Part shown: positions 49,265 to 58,343 of the stretch, piece by piece | Layout of the letters: each line of letters opens with the position of its first letter | Position numbering within the stretch: position 1 is the first letter of the stretch | Assembly (NCBI RefSeq): GCF_001758195.1 | Contig: NZ_MASR01000001.1 | Coordinates: 62,001 to 126,000 of the forward strand | Length of the DNA stretch: 64,000 bases | From: Pseudohongiella acticola | GTDB taxonomy: Bacteria > Pseudomonadota > Gammaproteobacteria > Pseudomonadales > Pseudohongiellaceae | Direction: 5' to 3' | Notes under the pieces: generated by a model | Databases searched by the model: none | Seen by the model: only the letters and a program-made list of their open reading frames with translations | Told to the model about the DNA's origin: nothing | Position numbers and translations under genes: made by a program

Positions 49265-51667
49265 CTACCATGCATAGTCCAGTCTCAGACCAATGAGCGG
49301 CTCGGCTTCGCTGTCATCTTTCACTTCAATGCCCCGACGGTAGTCAAACTCAGTGTCGTCGCTCGAAGACGCTGCCGTCACGTTAATCACATCAAGAAAG
49401 GCGGTAAAATCGATAGGGCCAAATGCACGCCGGTAGTCAACCCGAGCGTTAAACAATCCGGAGCCGCTTTTGCGACCGACATTGCGCTCTGTGATTTCTT
49501 TAGAATAGCGCAGCGGCTGTCCTGCGCCCAGCACGTCTGAATGAATTATGAAAATATCATCCGGCCTGCCGGAAAGATATTTGTAGCGCCCGGCGACTTT
49601 CCAGCGGTCGTTGATTTCCCAGGTCAAACCGAGAGTAGCGACATGTTCACGGCTGAACTCATCGACAACGTCGCCACGACCGTCTTTTCGGTCAACTTCA
49701 GCATCGTTGTAAGAGTAAGTTGCGGTGGTGTATATGCCTTCGCGAATAGTACCGGTGGCGACGACATCGACACCAATTGATGTGCCATCGCCCAGGTTTG
49801 CAAAGGTACCGCTTGCTCGATCCAGATCTACCACCAGGTTGTCGAGTTTCTGATAATAGGCTTCGGTCAATACCGACCAGTTGTTGTTCAGGTAATATTC
49901 GAAACCCAGACTACCGTGGGTAATTTCTTCGGTCTCAAGTGTGTTGCTTTCGTTGGCGGCAAGTTCCAGAAACCGCGGTGACTGATGGTAGAGCCCAGCG
50001 GTGGAAAAGTATCTAACTTTTTTATTTGGTCGCCAGTTGACGCTGAATCTGGGTGAGGCAAAGCTTTGATCTGCAAAACCGTCCCGTTCCAAGCGCACAC
50101 CTGTGCGAACATCCCAATCACCAAGTTCAAACACTTGGTCGACGTAACTTGCATAGCTTGTTTCTTTCTGATTGAGTGAAGAGTTGATATTTTCAGGAGT
50201 TAACACAATGTATTTCTGGTCAGGGTCAGGCCTGAAATCATCGTCGTCGTAGATAAATCGGTTCCAGTCTCCGTCCAGGACCGTGTTGTAGTTCAGTTCA
50301 ACTTGCGTTACCCGAATACCGGCGCTGAACACACCCCACTGATTCATGGTCTCGAAATCGCTTCGCCAGCCGATCTCTGTTTCATCTTCGCCGATGGTAA
50401 TGATGTTTTCCCGAACGGGGAAACTGGAGGCGGGCGAACCTTCAGGTACCTGATCAGGAAACGATTCACCCTGAGAGCTGGTCTTGTCGCTTGTGCGGTA
50501 GTAGACCTTGTTGGTCCAGACCGCCTGTTCACCGATCAATGACCGCAAGGTAAACCCGTACAAATCACTGTCTTGCTCTGAATCCTGAAGCGAGGCATCT
50601 TCGAAATTGGGTGATGCAAAAACGTGCGTCACGTCTCGCGTATAGTCTTCGTGCGTATCCATCAGCAGAATTTCGAGCGTGTTGTCCTGGTCTAATGGTA
50701 TGACCGACTTTACGATAACGTCCCTTAGCACAGGGTTTCCAATATCCAGCTCTTCGATGGTTTCAAAGAACTCGCCGAAATCCAGTCGTCGGGCAGAAAT
50801 CAGCAGGGTAGCGTCCTCAGTGATACCAGTTGGGCCGTCATAACCAACTTCAAAGCCGGCAAGGTCAAAACGCAGGCTTGCTGACGGGCTGGGATTGCCA
50901 TCGGCGACATCCAGTTTCAGCAGCGATGCAGCCCGGCCGCCGTAAGCCGCACCCCAACCACCGGGAGAGAACTCTGCGCCATCGATTACGTTTGGGGCAA
51001 AAACTGAGAAGCGCCCACCGCCACCGACGTCTTCGTCTTCACCTATGGTTGCATCAAAGTGCACGGCTTTATCAAAAGGAAAATCATCAACCAATAACAA
51101 ATTATCCCGTGGGCCACGGCCGCGCACGCTGAAGCTGGCGAATTCACTGTCGGATGCCAGGCCAGGTAAGCCGTCCAGCGACAGCAGCGGATCCGCGCCA
51201 CCGCCAACAGCGCCGCGTAACGCTTCCCTGTCGAGGTAGGTGTTGGAGGCTGATGAATAGGCATCAGCTTCCCGTGCTCGCACCACGACCTCCTCAATTG
51301 TCTGCTGTCTGAGTTCGAATTCTATCTGTATGTTTTTGCGCGTAACCACTCGTACGCTTGGTTCGTACGATGAGGCGAAACCGCCTTTGGCGACGCTTAC
51401 CGAGTAGAGGCCGGGGTCAAGCTGCTCAACGACGATGCGGCCTTGCACGTCGGTTTCTGCCGTTCTGGTGGAATTGGTTTCGCGTTCCGTGATCGTGACC
51501 TGTGTGGTTTGCAGCGGCCGGGCAGTCTGATCATTAACAATAATAGTCAGCGCACCAGGGGCCTCTGCGGCGTGGGTTAACAATGGAAAGCCAATCAGTA
51601 GCGCCGACAGAGTCCACCACAATAGCTGCCTCATATGCCTACCCATATTGCTCAGTTGCCTGCTCAT
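49265..51667 (-). CDS. TonB-dependent receptor with N-terminal carboxypeptidase-like (CarboxypepD_reg) domain
   Basis: The 800-aa protein has a signal peptide (LLWWTLSALLIGFPLLTHA), a beta-sandwich domain of about 80 residues (LTIIVNDQTARPLQTTQVTI to RKNIQIEFEL), a TonB-box-like IEEVVVRARE, a plug (FSVRGRGPRDNLLLVDDFP, FSPGGWGAAYGGR) and a barrel ending in Trp (LRLDYAW). The start at 51667 has AGAGGA 8 bases upstream. It is the first gene of a unit with a two-component pair, and divergent from cinA. The ligand is unknown. Confidence 0.93.
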   Translation of the reverse strand: MSRQLSNMGRHMRQLLWWTLSALLIGFPLLTHAAEAPGALTIIVNDQTARPLQTTQVTITERETNSTRTAETDVQGRIVVEQLDPGLYSVSVAKGGFASSYEPSVRVVTRKNIQIEFELRQQTIEEVVVRAREADAYSSASNTYLDREALRGAVGGGADPLLSLDGLPGLASDSEFASFSVRGRGPRDNLLLVDDFPFDKAVHFDATIGEDEDVGGGGRFSVFAPNVIDGAEFSPGGWGAAYGGRAASLLKLDVADGNPSPSASLRFDLAGFEVGYDGPTGITEDATLLISARRLDFGEFFETIEELDIGNPVLRDVIVKSVIPLDQDNTLEILLMDTHEDYTRDVTHVFASPNFEDASLQDSEQDSDLYGFTLRSLIGEQAVWTNKVYYRTSDKTSSQGESFPDQVPEGSPASSFPVRENIITIGEDETEIGWRSDFETMNQWGVFSAGIRVTQVELNYNTVLDGDWNRFIYDDDDFRPDPDQKYIVLTPENINSSLNQKETSYASYVDQVFELGDWDVRTGVRLERDGFADQSFASPRFSVNWRPNKKVRYFSTAGLYHQSPRFLELAANESNTLETEEITHGSLGFEYYLNNNWSVLTEAYYQKLDNLVVDLDRASGTFANLGDGTSIGVDVVATGTIREGIYTTATYSYNDAEVDRKDGRGDVVDEFSREHVATLGLTWEINDRWKVAGRYKYLSGRPDDIFIIHSDVLGAGQPLRYSKEITERNVGRKSGSGLFNARVDYRRAFGPIDFTAFLDVINVTAASSSDDTEFDYRRGIEVKDDSEAEPLIGLRLDYAW

Positions 51668-51838
51668 ATCGCTATTCCTCTAAGAATCTACCGTAATGAC
51701 TTCACTAAAGCTTGGCAGTCTAACAATGAGCATGTGACTAAAAAGTCGCCAAAATGTGAAAGCTACATCTTCGTTGGATGCTTTTACCTCGCTTAATTCA
51801 ACCTGTGCGCCTTGAAAGCGCAATGTTACACTCGCAAC

Positions 51839-52390
51839 ATGGACAAGGAGATTTATGAATTGGCACAACAGACCGGCGAACGTGTGCTTTCACTGGGCCT
51901 GCGTATGGCCACGGCGGAGTCGTGCACCGGCGGCTGGATAGCGCAGGCGGCGACATCGGTGCCCGGCAGTTCACACTGGTTTGATACCGGTCTGGTAACC
52001 TACTCCAATCATGCCAAACAGCATTTTCTGGAGGTGCCGGGCAGCTACTTTGCCGGGCCCGAGGCGCCGGGTGCGGTCAGCCGTGAAACTGTATTGGCAA
52101 TGTCGCGGGGCATTCTGGCAGCCACCGGGGTGTCCTGTGCGGTTGCCACCAGTGGCATCGCCGGGCCCGATGGCGGCTCTGCCGACAAACCGGTGGGCAC
52201 CGTCTGGATTGCCTGGGTGCTGAAACTGCAGGGGCAGTCTGTCCTGCGTCAGCAGGCACAGTGTTTTGCCTTTTCCGGTGATCGCGAAGCGGTGCGCAGA
52301 CAGAGTGTCATCGAGGCATTCCGCGGCCTGCAGCGCCTGCTGGATGGTGCCAGTGCCGAATTTTCCGACACAGACAATAATACTGGTTGA
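51839..52390 (+). CDS. pncC: CinA C-terminal-domain protein (nicotinamide-nucleotide amidase, PncC type)
   Basis: The 183-aa stand-alone CinA domain has RMATAESCTGGWIAQAAT, DTGLVTYSNHAKQHFL, and CAVATSGIAGPDGGSADKPVGTVW in segments typical of PncC, which deamidates NMN to nicotinate mononucleotide. No ribosome site is clear before ATG 51839; the family start MDKEIYELAQQTGE supports it. It is the usual neighbour of recA, and its stop codon lies inside the recA LexA box. Confidence 0.93.
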   Translation: MDKEIYELAQQTGERVLSLGLRMATAESCTGGWIAQAATSVPGSSHWFDTGLVTYSNHAKQHFLEVPGSYFAGPEAPGAVSRETVLAMSRGILAATGVSCAVATSGIAGPDGGSADKPVGTVWIAWVLKLQGQSVLRQQAQCFAFSGDREAVRRQSVIEAFRGLQRLLDGASAEFSDTDNNTG

Positions 52391-52400
52391 ATATACAGTA
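52381..52400 (+). promoter_or_regulatory. LexA (SOS) box upstream of recA
   Basis: TACTGGTTGAATATACAGTA fits the E. coli-type SOS consensus TACTG-N10-CAGTA at all ten fixed positions. It includes the cinA stop codon (52388-52390) and covers the -35 of the recA promoter, so bound LexA would block transcription of recA. Confidence 0.9.
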
Positions 52401-52415
52401 AAGCTCTGCTTTAAT
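52387..52415 (+). promoter_or_regulatory. recA promoter
   Basis: TTGAAT (52387-52392) - 17 bp - TTTAAT (52410-52415) is a good sigma-70 promoter, with its -35 inside the LexA box and about 70 bp between the -10 and the recA ATG. Confidence 0.75.
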
Positions 52416-52486
52416 ACTGTTAACTGAAACCTGGCACATATAATTACTGATATCCATTTTCCAAAGCGACCTACAGGAATTGACTC

Positions 52487-53551
52487 ATGGCTGATTCGCA
52501 AACCCGCGACCCGAATAAAGAAAAAGCACTGACGGCAGCGCTGTCCCAGATTGAACGTCAGTTTGGCAAAGGCTCGATGATGCGCCTGGGTGACAAAGGG
52601 CGTGAGGCGATTCCGGCGATTTCAACGGGCTCCCTGGGGCTGGATATCGCGCTCGGAATAGGCGGTCTGCCACGCGGGCGTGTGGTTGAAATTTACGGGC
52701 CGGAATCCTCCGGTAAAACCACATTGACGCTGCAGGTGATTGCCGAGTGTCAGAAAATGGGCGGCACCTGCGCGTTCATTGATGCCGAGCATGCGCTGGA
52801 TCCGATTTATGCCGGCAACCTGGGTGTGGATGTAGAAAACTTGCTGGTCAGCCAGCCTGATACCGGTGAACAGGCCCTGGAAATCTGCGACATGGTTGTC
52901 CGATCTGGTGCTGTTGATGTGGTTGTGGTGGATTCGGTTGCGGCACTGACCCCGAAAGCCGAAATCGAAGGCGAAATGGGCGACAGTCATATGGGCCTGC
53001 AGGCTCGACTGATGTCGCAGGCACTGCGAAAAATGACCGGCAACATCAAGAATTCCAATACCCTGGTGATATTCATTAACCAGATCCGGATGAAAATTGG
53101 TGTCATGTTTGGTTCACCGGAGACCACCACGGGTGGTAATGCATTGAAGTTTTATGCCTCAGTGCGTCTGGATATCCGTCGCATTGGTTCCATCAAGGAA
53201 GGCGATGAAGTGGTTGGTAATGAGACCCGGGTCAAGGTGGTGAAAAACAAGGTGGCGCCGCCATTCCGTCAGACCGAATTCCAGATTTTTTACGGCAAGG
53301 GTATTTACCGCATGGGCGAAGTCATTGACCTGGGCGTGAAGCTGGGCCTGATCGACAAATCCGGTGCCTGGTACGCCTACCAGGGCGATAAGATCGGCCA
53401 GGGCAAGAAAAATGTGGCCATTTATCTTGAGGAGAACCCCACGCTTGCCAAGGACCTTGAAGAGCAGATTCGTTCTCAGTTACTGGGCGGCGCCGCGGCT
53501 GATGGTGCCGGTTCGACTGAAGATACCACCAGTACGGCTGATGTGGATTAA
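52487..53551 (+). CDS. recA: recombinase RecA
   Basis: The 354-aa protein drives homologous recombination and LexA self-cleavage. It has the Walker [10 protein letters not shown] (residues 71-79), [30 protein letters not shown], and the L2 region [20 protein letters not shown]. The length matches E. coli (353 aa). ACAGGAATTGACTC precedes the ATG. Confidence 0.99.
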   Translation: MADSQTRDPNKEKALTAALSQIERQFGKGSMMRLGDKGREAIPAISTGSLGLDIALGIGGLPRGRVVEIYGPESSGKTTLTLQVIAECQKMGGTCAFIDAEHALDPIYAGNLGVDVENLLVSQPDTGEQALEICDMVVRSGAVDVVVVDSVAALTPKAEIEGEMGDSHMGLQARLMSQALRKMTGNIKNSNTLVIFINQIRMKIGVMFGSPETTTGGNALKFYASVRLDIRRIGSIKEGDEVVGNETRVKVVKNKVAPPFRQTEFQIFYGKGIYRMGEVIDLGVKLGLIDKSGAWYAYQGDKIGQGKKNVAIYLEENPTLAKDLEEQIRSQLLGGAAADGAGSTEDTTSTADVD

Positions 53552-53583
53552 GTGGCGGCCGCGACAGGAAACACAGAGTTATT

Positions 53584-54072
53584 GTGAAAAACGAAGATCA
53601 GCTCAGCGAAAAAGAACTGATCACGGCGTTGCGACGACGTGCCATGGATTACCTGGCACGTCGCGAACACAGTCGGTATGAGTTGCAATGCAAGTTGCGC
53701 GAAAAGTTTGAGATTCCCGACGATGCCATGATCAGTGCGGTGCTTGATAAACTCGAGACCGACAACCTGTTAAGCGATACCCGGTTTGCAGAGTCATACG
53801 TACGCTCGCGCATCAGTCGCGGCTACGGTCCACTGTATATTCGTCATCAGCTACGGCAACGGCACGTGGATACTGCGCTGATTGATCAGGTGGCAGAGTT
53901 TGATGAACAGGAATGGGCGGATGTGTTAGTGGATGCGCTAGCAAGAAAGGTGTCAGCGGTGCCCGAGCGCGGCAGCAAGCAGTGGTTTAAGCTGCAGCGC
54001 TTCAGTCAGTCGCGGGGTTTTACCTTGTCGCAATTTGTCGAAGCGACCGGGCGTGGTCTGCAGTCTGGCTAG
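53584..54072 (+). CDS. recX: RecA regulator RecX
   Basis: The 162-aa helical protein modulates RecA filaments. It has AMDYLARREHSRYELQCKL and LETDNLLSDTRFAESYVRSR followed by GYGPLYIRHQLRQRHVD, the three-helix repeats of the family. The start is GTG at 53584, 32 bp after recA. It is somewhat shorter than some homologues but complete. Confidence 0.93.
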   Translation: MKNEDQLSEKELITALRRRAMDYLARREHSRYELQCKLREKFEIPDDAMISAVLDKLETDNLLSDTRFAESYVRSRISRGYGPLYIRHQLRQRHVDTALIDQVAEFDEQEWADVLVDALARKVSAVPERGSKQWFKLQRFSQSRGFTLSQFVEATGRGLQSG

Positions 54073-54106
54073 TGGAAGGGGCCAACAGCGGAGGTGTCAT
54101 AAGAAA

Positions 54107-54556
54107 CTAGATTTCGATTATCTCCGGGCGCAACCCCGCCAGTCTTTCCAGTAAACGGTTCTGGGCACTGAGCGGAGTGCCAGCTTTGTCCATGGCTTCC
54201 ATCATATTTTCAACCACAGCGTTAAATTCCGCTGAATTAATGTCCATGCCGCGGTGCACCAGCACCATGCTGTCGCCGGTATATTCGCAGGGGCCGTCCG
54301 ATACCATACACAAATGTTCAATCATTTTTTCGCGGAATCGCTGAACATTTGAATCCGCGAAGCGATCAAAAATGCGCTCGTCGTAAGCAATTTCCATAAT
54401 GAAATTTTCAGCGATCTGCTCAATACCCTGTTCCGCGCCGAGCGCCTGATAGAGACTGTCGTCAGCGTCGGTAGCCGGCTGAGTGGCGCATGCGCCCAGG
54501 CTCAGAACCAGAGCGGCGCCGAAAAAGAGAGAGGTCCTTAACGTGTTTGCTGCCAT
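54107..54556 (-). CDS. lipoprotein group 1 truncated hemoglobin
   Basis: The 149-aa protein has a lipoprotein signal ending LVLSLGAC (Cys23) and then a truncated-globin domain: LYQALGAEQGIEQIAENF, FREKMIEHLCMVSDGPCEY and VLVHRGMDI, whose His101 is the likely proximal heme ligand. Truncated globins bind O2, NO or other ligands; membrane anchoring outside the cytoplasm is uncommon. A GTG at 54577 overlaps the upstream stop, but ATG 54556 gives a cleaner signal peptide. Last gene of the cupredoxin-DUF3034-globin unit. Confidence 0.87.
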   Translation of the reverse strand: MAANTLRTSLFFGAALVLSLGACATQPATDADDSLYQALGAEQGIEQIAENFIMEIAYDERIFDRFADSNVQRFREKMIEHLCMVSDGPCEYTGDSMVLVHRGMDINSAEFNAVVENMMEAMDKAGTPLSAQNRLLERLAGLRPEIIEI

Positions 54557-54573
54557 GTTATGTATCTCACTGA

Positions 54574-55470
54574 TCACAGGTTTGCCTGCAGGGAAAAATA
54601 GACGCCACGTTGATCAGGGGCACCGGCGATTTCGCCGAGATCGACCCATGCCGCGGTGAATGACAGGCGTTTGTTGGGGAAATAGGCGACAAACAGATCA
54701 TGCGCATTTTCCTCTTTCAGCGCCGACAGGTTGTCCGGTTTTTGCCGCCATTCAAAACCGACGGCTACGCTGCGGTTGAGGAACATGGCGCCAGCCACTT
54801 CAACGTTGACGCGGGTGTCGGCATCGTCTCCGCCGTAACCCAGAATGCCAAACTGATTGGAGTCGCCGTAACGCAGGTTTACGTTAAGCAGGGTAGTGCG
54901 ATGGCCAATGCCATTGATCCAGGCCCGGGCCATGCTGATGGTGTAGTCAGTCCCGCGTGTCTCGCGTGCGCCTACTGACAGGGCAACGGCTTCATCCCGC
55001 AGCTCTCCGTGTTCAACACCAACGGTAATTTGCGGCAGTCGGTCGTATATGACGTCGCCGGCAACTTTGTAGCGAAGTCCGATTTTGTCCTGGCGAATGT
55101 TCAGGTCAGCGGCTTCGATAAGAAAATCCTGCCTGACGTAAGACACTTCCACTTTGTCGTGAAAATTGAATGAGCCGCCGTATATGTCGAGCTGGTAATC
55201 GTCGACACGCGCCTGACTGGCAAAAACAGTGCCGCCCAACTGTCCTGCTTCGGCATATGAGCTGAGTGTTGCCCAGGGTGTAAGTCCTCCTCCACCGACG
55301 CCGCTGATGCTGGATACACCGCCGGTGCCTTTGATTTTACCAAAGCGAGGATTTTGCTCTTCATCTGCCACCGTCAGACCCGGCAGCGCAGTCATCATTG
55401 CGACCGCCATACACAGTGAGACTGTTTTTGTGTCGATCCGGAACCCTGCTGCGCTCAAGGTCTGTTTCAT
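54574..55470 (-). CDS. DUF3034 family outer-envelope protein
   Basis: The 298-aa protein has a signal peptide (about residues 1-35, ending LTVADE). The DUF3034-type stretch GGVSSISGVGGGGLTPWATL follows, then alternating beta strands with a C-terminal LQANL like a small outer-membrane barrel (inferred). No biochemical function is known to me. It overlaps the upstream cupredoxin gene by 4 bases and the downstream globin frame nearly touches it, so the three products are probably made together. Confidence 0.83.
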   Translation of the reverse strand: MKQTLSAAGFRIDTKTVSLCMAVAMMTALPGLTVADEEQNPRFGKIKGTGGVSSISGVGGGGLTPWATLSSYAEAGQLGGTVFASQARVDDYQLDIYGGSFNFHDKVEVSYVRQDFLIEAADLNIRQDKIGLRYKVAGDVIYDRLPQITVGVEHGELRDEAVALSVGARETRGTDYTISMARAWINGIGHRTTLLNVNLRYGDSNQFGILGYGGDDADTRVNVEVAGAMFLNRSVAVGFEWRQKPDNLSALKEENAHDLFVAYFPNKRLSFTAAWVDLGEIAGAPDQRGVYFSLQANL

Positions 55471-56234
55471 TGTGTACCTCCCGGCAGCAGCGCACGGAAG
55501 CCGAATTGCTGATCGGGGTTAACAATAGGCAAGGTCAGCTCGATACGTTCCCCGGAGGTATTGTTGCTGACATCCAGCTCGTAGAAATTATCGGGACTCT
55601 GTAGCCAGGGATGCCAGATATGCAGCGTCTGTGGCTGCTGTTCCAAACCGGTCAGCGCAACGTCGCCATTGCTATCGCTTAGCGCTGTGTCCTGCCAGGC
55701 GCTGACATAAACATAGGCCACCATGCTGTCGTGAATATTGCAGCCAAGCACGGCGATGCCGGGTGTTTCAAAGCGTATCGGTTCGACATTTTCATCGGCG
55801 TATAGCGGTGTCGAAAACTGTTTGATATCAGAGAAGGAATACACATGATGGCGCACATTGTCGCTGTTGGGGAATGAGACCTGCTGTCCGGGCACAACCA
55901 GTTGCACCATGGGTACAAATCTGCGATCGACCTGGTCGATTGCCACCACGGGTGCGTTGTTTTGTGTTTCCATTGCTGTGAGCCGGGCTTCAACAACGGC
56001 CATTGTCACTGCATTACCATCTTCGTCCTGCAGGCTCAGAGTTAGCTCGGCAGCGCTCAGCGGCATGGCAAACAAAGCTGCAATGGCGCAGGCAAGTACC
56101 CGATTGAGGCCGTTGGTCCGGCGTGGTGAGCCGGGTTCGCTGATGCCAGGGATGTGGCTATCACTGACGGATGACGGATTGCTGGGATGATTCAGAGCAG
56201 GATTTTTAGCGTCAGAATAATTCATTAAAAACAT
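55467..56234 (-). CDS. cupredoxin-like, methylamine-utilisation-type periplasmic protein
   Basis: The 255-aa protein has a hydrophobic export segment preceded by two Arg (RRTNGLNRVLACAIAALFAM), then a beta-rich domain. The copper-type ligands are visible: His in DNVRHHVYSFSD, Cys and His in LGCNIHDSMVAYVYV, with Met following, as in plastocyanin-like proteins annotated near methylamine genes. The n-region before the hydrophobic stretch is long (about 44 residues); ATG 56234 and 56225 are both possible and neither has a good ribosome site. First gene of the unit, divergent from the cyclase. Confidence 0.8.
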   Translation of the reverse strand: MFLMNYSDAKNPALNHPSNPSSVSDSHIPGISEPGSPRRTNGLNRVLACAIAALFAMPLSAAELTLSLQDEDGNAVTMAVVEARLTAMETQNNAPVVAIDQVDRRFVPMVQLVVPGQQVSFPNSDNVRHHVYSFSDIKQFSTPLYADENVEPIRFETPGIAVLGCNIHDSMVAYVYVSAWQDTALSDSNGDVALTGLEQQPQTLHIWHPWLQSPDNFYELDVSNNTSGERIELTLPIVNPDQQFGFRALLPGGTQ

Positions 56235-56243
56235 CGCTAGTTG

Positions 56244-56272
56244 TTGTCATTGTTGAGGATTGTGCCTATCTT
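56244..56272 (+). promoter_or_regulatory. promoter for the adenylate cyclase gene
   Basis: TTGTCA (56244-56249) - 17 bp - TATCTT (56267-56272) lies about 80 bp upstream of the cyclase ATG, in the 117-bp divergent gap shared with the cupredoxin gene. Confidence 0.55.
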
Positions 56273-56351
56273 AGCGTCTGCGCACAAGCCTTCAGCTGCT
56301 GTTGCCATGGGGTAATGACTGTCAGCTCGAAAAAACGGTTTCCGGACGTTT

Positions 56352-58343
56352 ATGACCGCAAAATCTTCAAAATTCAAATCCTCGAGCATCCGCGCACGGC
56401 TGATTGTGTTTCTGCTGCTGATGCTAGTGCCGGTGCTGGGTGCCATCTACTGGTTTGTTGATAGTGAGAATACGCGCTATACCGACGAAACGATCAACTC
56501 GTATCTTAATATCGGCGCAGATGTTTTTGACTTTAGCCGTGAGGAGCACAAGGACACGCTCCTGACCATCAGTAATGCATTGACCCGGGACTGGGGATTT
56601 CGCAATGCTTTTGGCGCGGCCGACGCACAAACCATTACTGATGCCACCCAAACGCTGCTAATGCGGTCTTTTGGCGCCGCTGACAGCATGATTATCACAG
56701 ACATGTCGGGGAAGATTATTGTCGATTCCACTGACCCGGGGCTGGAATCGCTGCCGCCATCGTGGATAGACATGATCAACACCGCGGCGGGTACCGGTGA
56801 CGGTGTTGCCGACGACATTCTCATGCTCAATGATGTTCCCTACCAGATGACAGTGATACCCCTGTTTTTGCCGACGCCTGTGGCATGGATCATTGCCGGG
56901 TTTGCGCTGGATGACAGTTTTGCCAGAGATATTAAATCCAGCACTGCCTCGGAAGTATCCATCGTGCGGTATATGCATCAGGGGGTGGGTCAGCCGACGC
57001 AGAAGCAGGTGATTGCGTCGACGCTGCCAGCGGCCGATCATGCCTTGCTGGCTTATCGCCTTGACGCCAGTATCTATAGTGAGACCCAGCGGATAGCGAT
57101 GAGTGACGCTGACTATGGCACGCTGGTGCGCTCACTGACTGGCAGAACGAACGAAGGTGAGGAAATTGTCGCCGTTATCCAGCGCTCCTACCGGGAGAAC
57201 CAGGCCAATCTGGCCGCGCTTCGCGATCGCCTGTTTGATTTCTCGCTGGTGGTGATTGTGCTGAGTCTGTTGGCTGTTGTTATTCTGGCGCGGGGCTTCA
57301 CCCGGCCTGTATTGCAACTGGCGAGCCGGGTACAGCGCATTGAACGTGGCGATTACAGCGCCGCGAAACCGCATGAACGGGTTGCGGGGCGCGACGAAGT
57401 GGCCGGGCTGGCAGAGTCGATTGACAATATGGCGACCGGGCTGGCGGAGAAGGAAAAGGTCCGTGATCTACTGGGCAAAGTGGTCTCCCGGGAGATCGCC
57501 GATGAATTGCTGAATAACCGCATTGAACTGGGCGGTGAAGAGAAAGTGGTGTCGGTGCTCTTCGCTGACATTCGCGGATTTACTGCGCTTAGTGAGCAGC
57601 AGTCGCCGTCGCAGACCCTGGCCATGCTCAACGCCTGCCTGGAACTTATCTGCTCGGCAATCGAGGCTCATGGTGGTGTTGTCGACAAATTTACCGGCGA
57701 TGCAGTGATGGCGCTGTTCGGCGCGCCAGTCGGGCACCCGGATGATGCGCTGAGGGCATCACGGGCGTTGCTGGCGGTACAGCAGGCGATGATCGAAGTG
57801 AACCGGGAGTTTATGACGATTGCGGATAATAAGGGCCCGAAGCTGCAATTGCGGCTCGGCGCCGGTCTGCATACCGGTCTGGTCGTGGCCGGGAACATGG
57901 GTTCGCGCAATCGCATGAACTATACCGTAATCGGCGATGCCGTTAATCTGGCGTCTCGTCTGGAAGGGCTGACCCGTTATTACGATGTCGATAATGTCAT
58001 CAGCGAGGCCAGTCGTGAGGCGCTGGGTGAACAGGCGCAGGCGTTTGCCTGGCGCGAGCTTGACCTGGTCCGGGTTAAAGGCAAGCAGGCACCGGTGCGA
58101 ATCTATGAGCTGGTGGGATTGCGTTCGGAACTTGATGCGCAGACTGAAGCGGAACTGGCGCAGTTTGCCCAGGCGCTGTCTTATTATCGGGATCAGCAAT
58201 GGGACGCGGCGCTTGATATACTGCGCGCTTTGTCGAATGCCAATGGTCTGACGCTGTACCAGCTTTACAGCGACCGGATTGTCGAGCTTAGAAATGCCGA
58301 CTGCACAGAGTGGGATGGGGTGTATGCCTTCAGCACCAAGTAA
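56352..58343 (+). CDS. membrane class III adenylate cyclase with periplasmic sensor and HAMP
   Basis: The 663-aa protein has a membrane helix (RLIVFLLLMLVPVLGAIYWF, about 15-35), a periplasmic sensor of about 255 residues, a second helix near 295, HAMP, and a catalytic domain (about 395-530). Metal-binding Asp residues are in VLFADIRGFTAL and KFTGDAVMALFGAP; NYTVIGDAVNLASRLEG has Thr where many animal cyclases have Asp, as in class IIIb adenylate cyclases. Lys in DKFTGD supports ATP as substrate. A C-terminal tail of some 80 residues is helical. The signal is unknown. The gene overlaps the next by 20 bases. Confidence 0.92.
   Translation: MTAKSSKFKSSSIRARLIVFLLLMLVPVLGAIYWFVDSENTRYTDETINSYLNIGADVFDFSREEHKDTLLTISNALTRDWGFRNAFGAADAQTITDATQTLLMRSFGAADSMIITDMSGKIIVDSTDPGLESLPPSWIDMINTAAGTGDGVADDILMLNDVPYQMTVIPLFLPTPVAWIIAGFALDDSFARDIKSSTASEVSIVRYMHQGVGQPTQKQVIASTLPAADHALLAYRLDASIYSETQRIAMSDADYGTLVRSLTGRTNEGEEIVAVIQRSYRENQANLAALRDRLFDFSLVVIVLSLLAVVILARGFTRPVLQLASRVQRIERGDYSAAKPHERVAGRDEVAGLAESIDNMATGLAEKEKVRDLLGKVVSREIADELLNNRIELGGEEKVVSVLFADIRGFTALSEQQSPSQTLAMLNACLELICSAIEAHGGVVDKFTGDAVMALFGAPVGHPDDALRASRALLAVQQAMIEVNREFMTIADNKGPKLQLRLGAGLHTGLVVAGNMGSRNRMNYTVIGDAVNLASRLEGLTRYYDVDNVISEASREALGEQAQAFAWRELDLVRVKGKQAPVRIYELVGLRSELDAQTEAELAQFAQALSYYRDQQWDAALDILRALSNANGLTLYQLYSDRIVELRNADCTEWDGVYAFSTK

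Noticed and set aside
52395-52420. ACAGTAAAGC...GCTTTAATACTGT inverted repeat as a second SOS operator at recA
   Set aside because: The arms are offset by 3 bases and the half-sites are in the wrong orientation; the box at 52381-52400 is the proper match.
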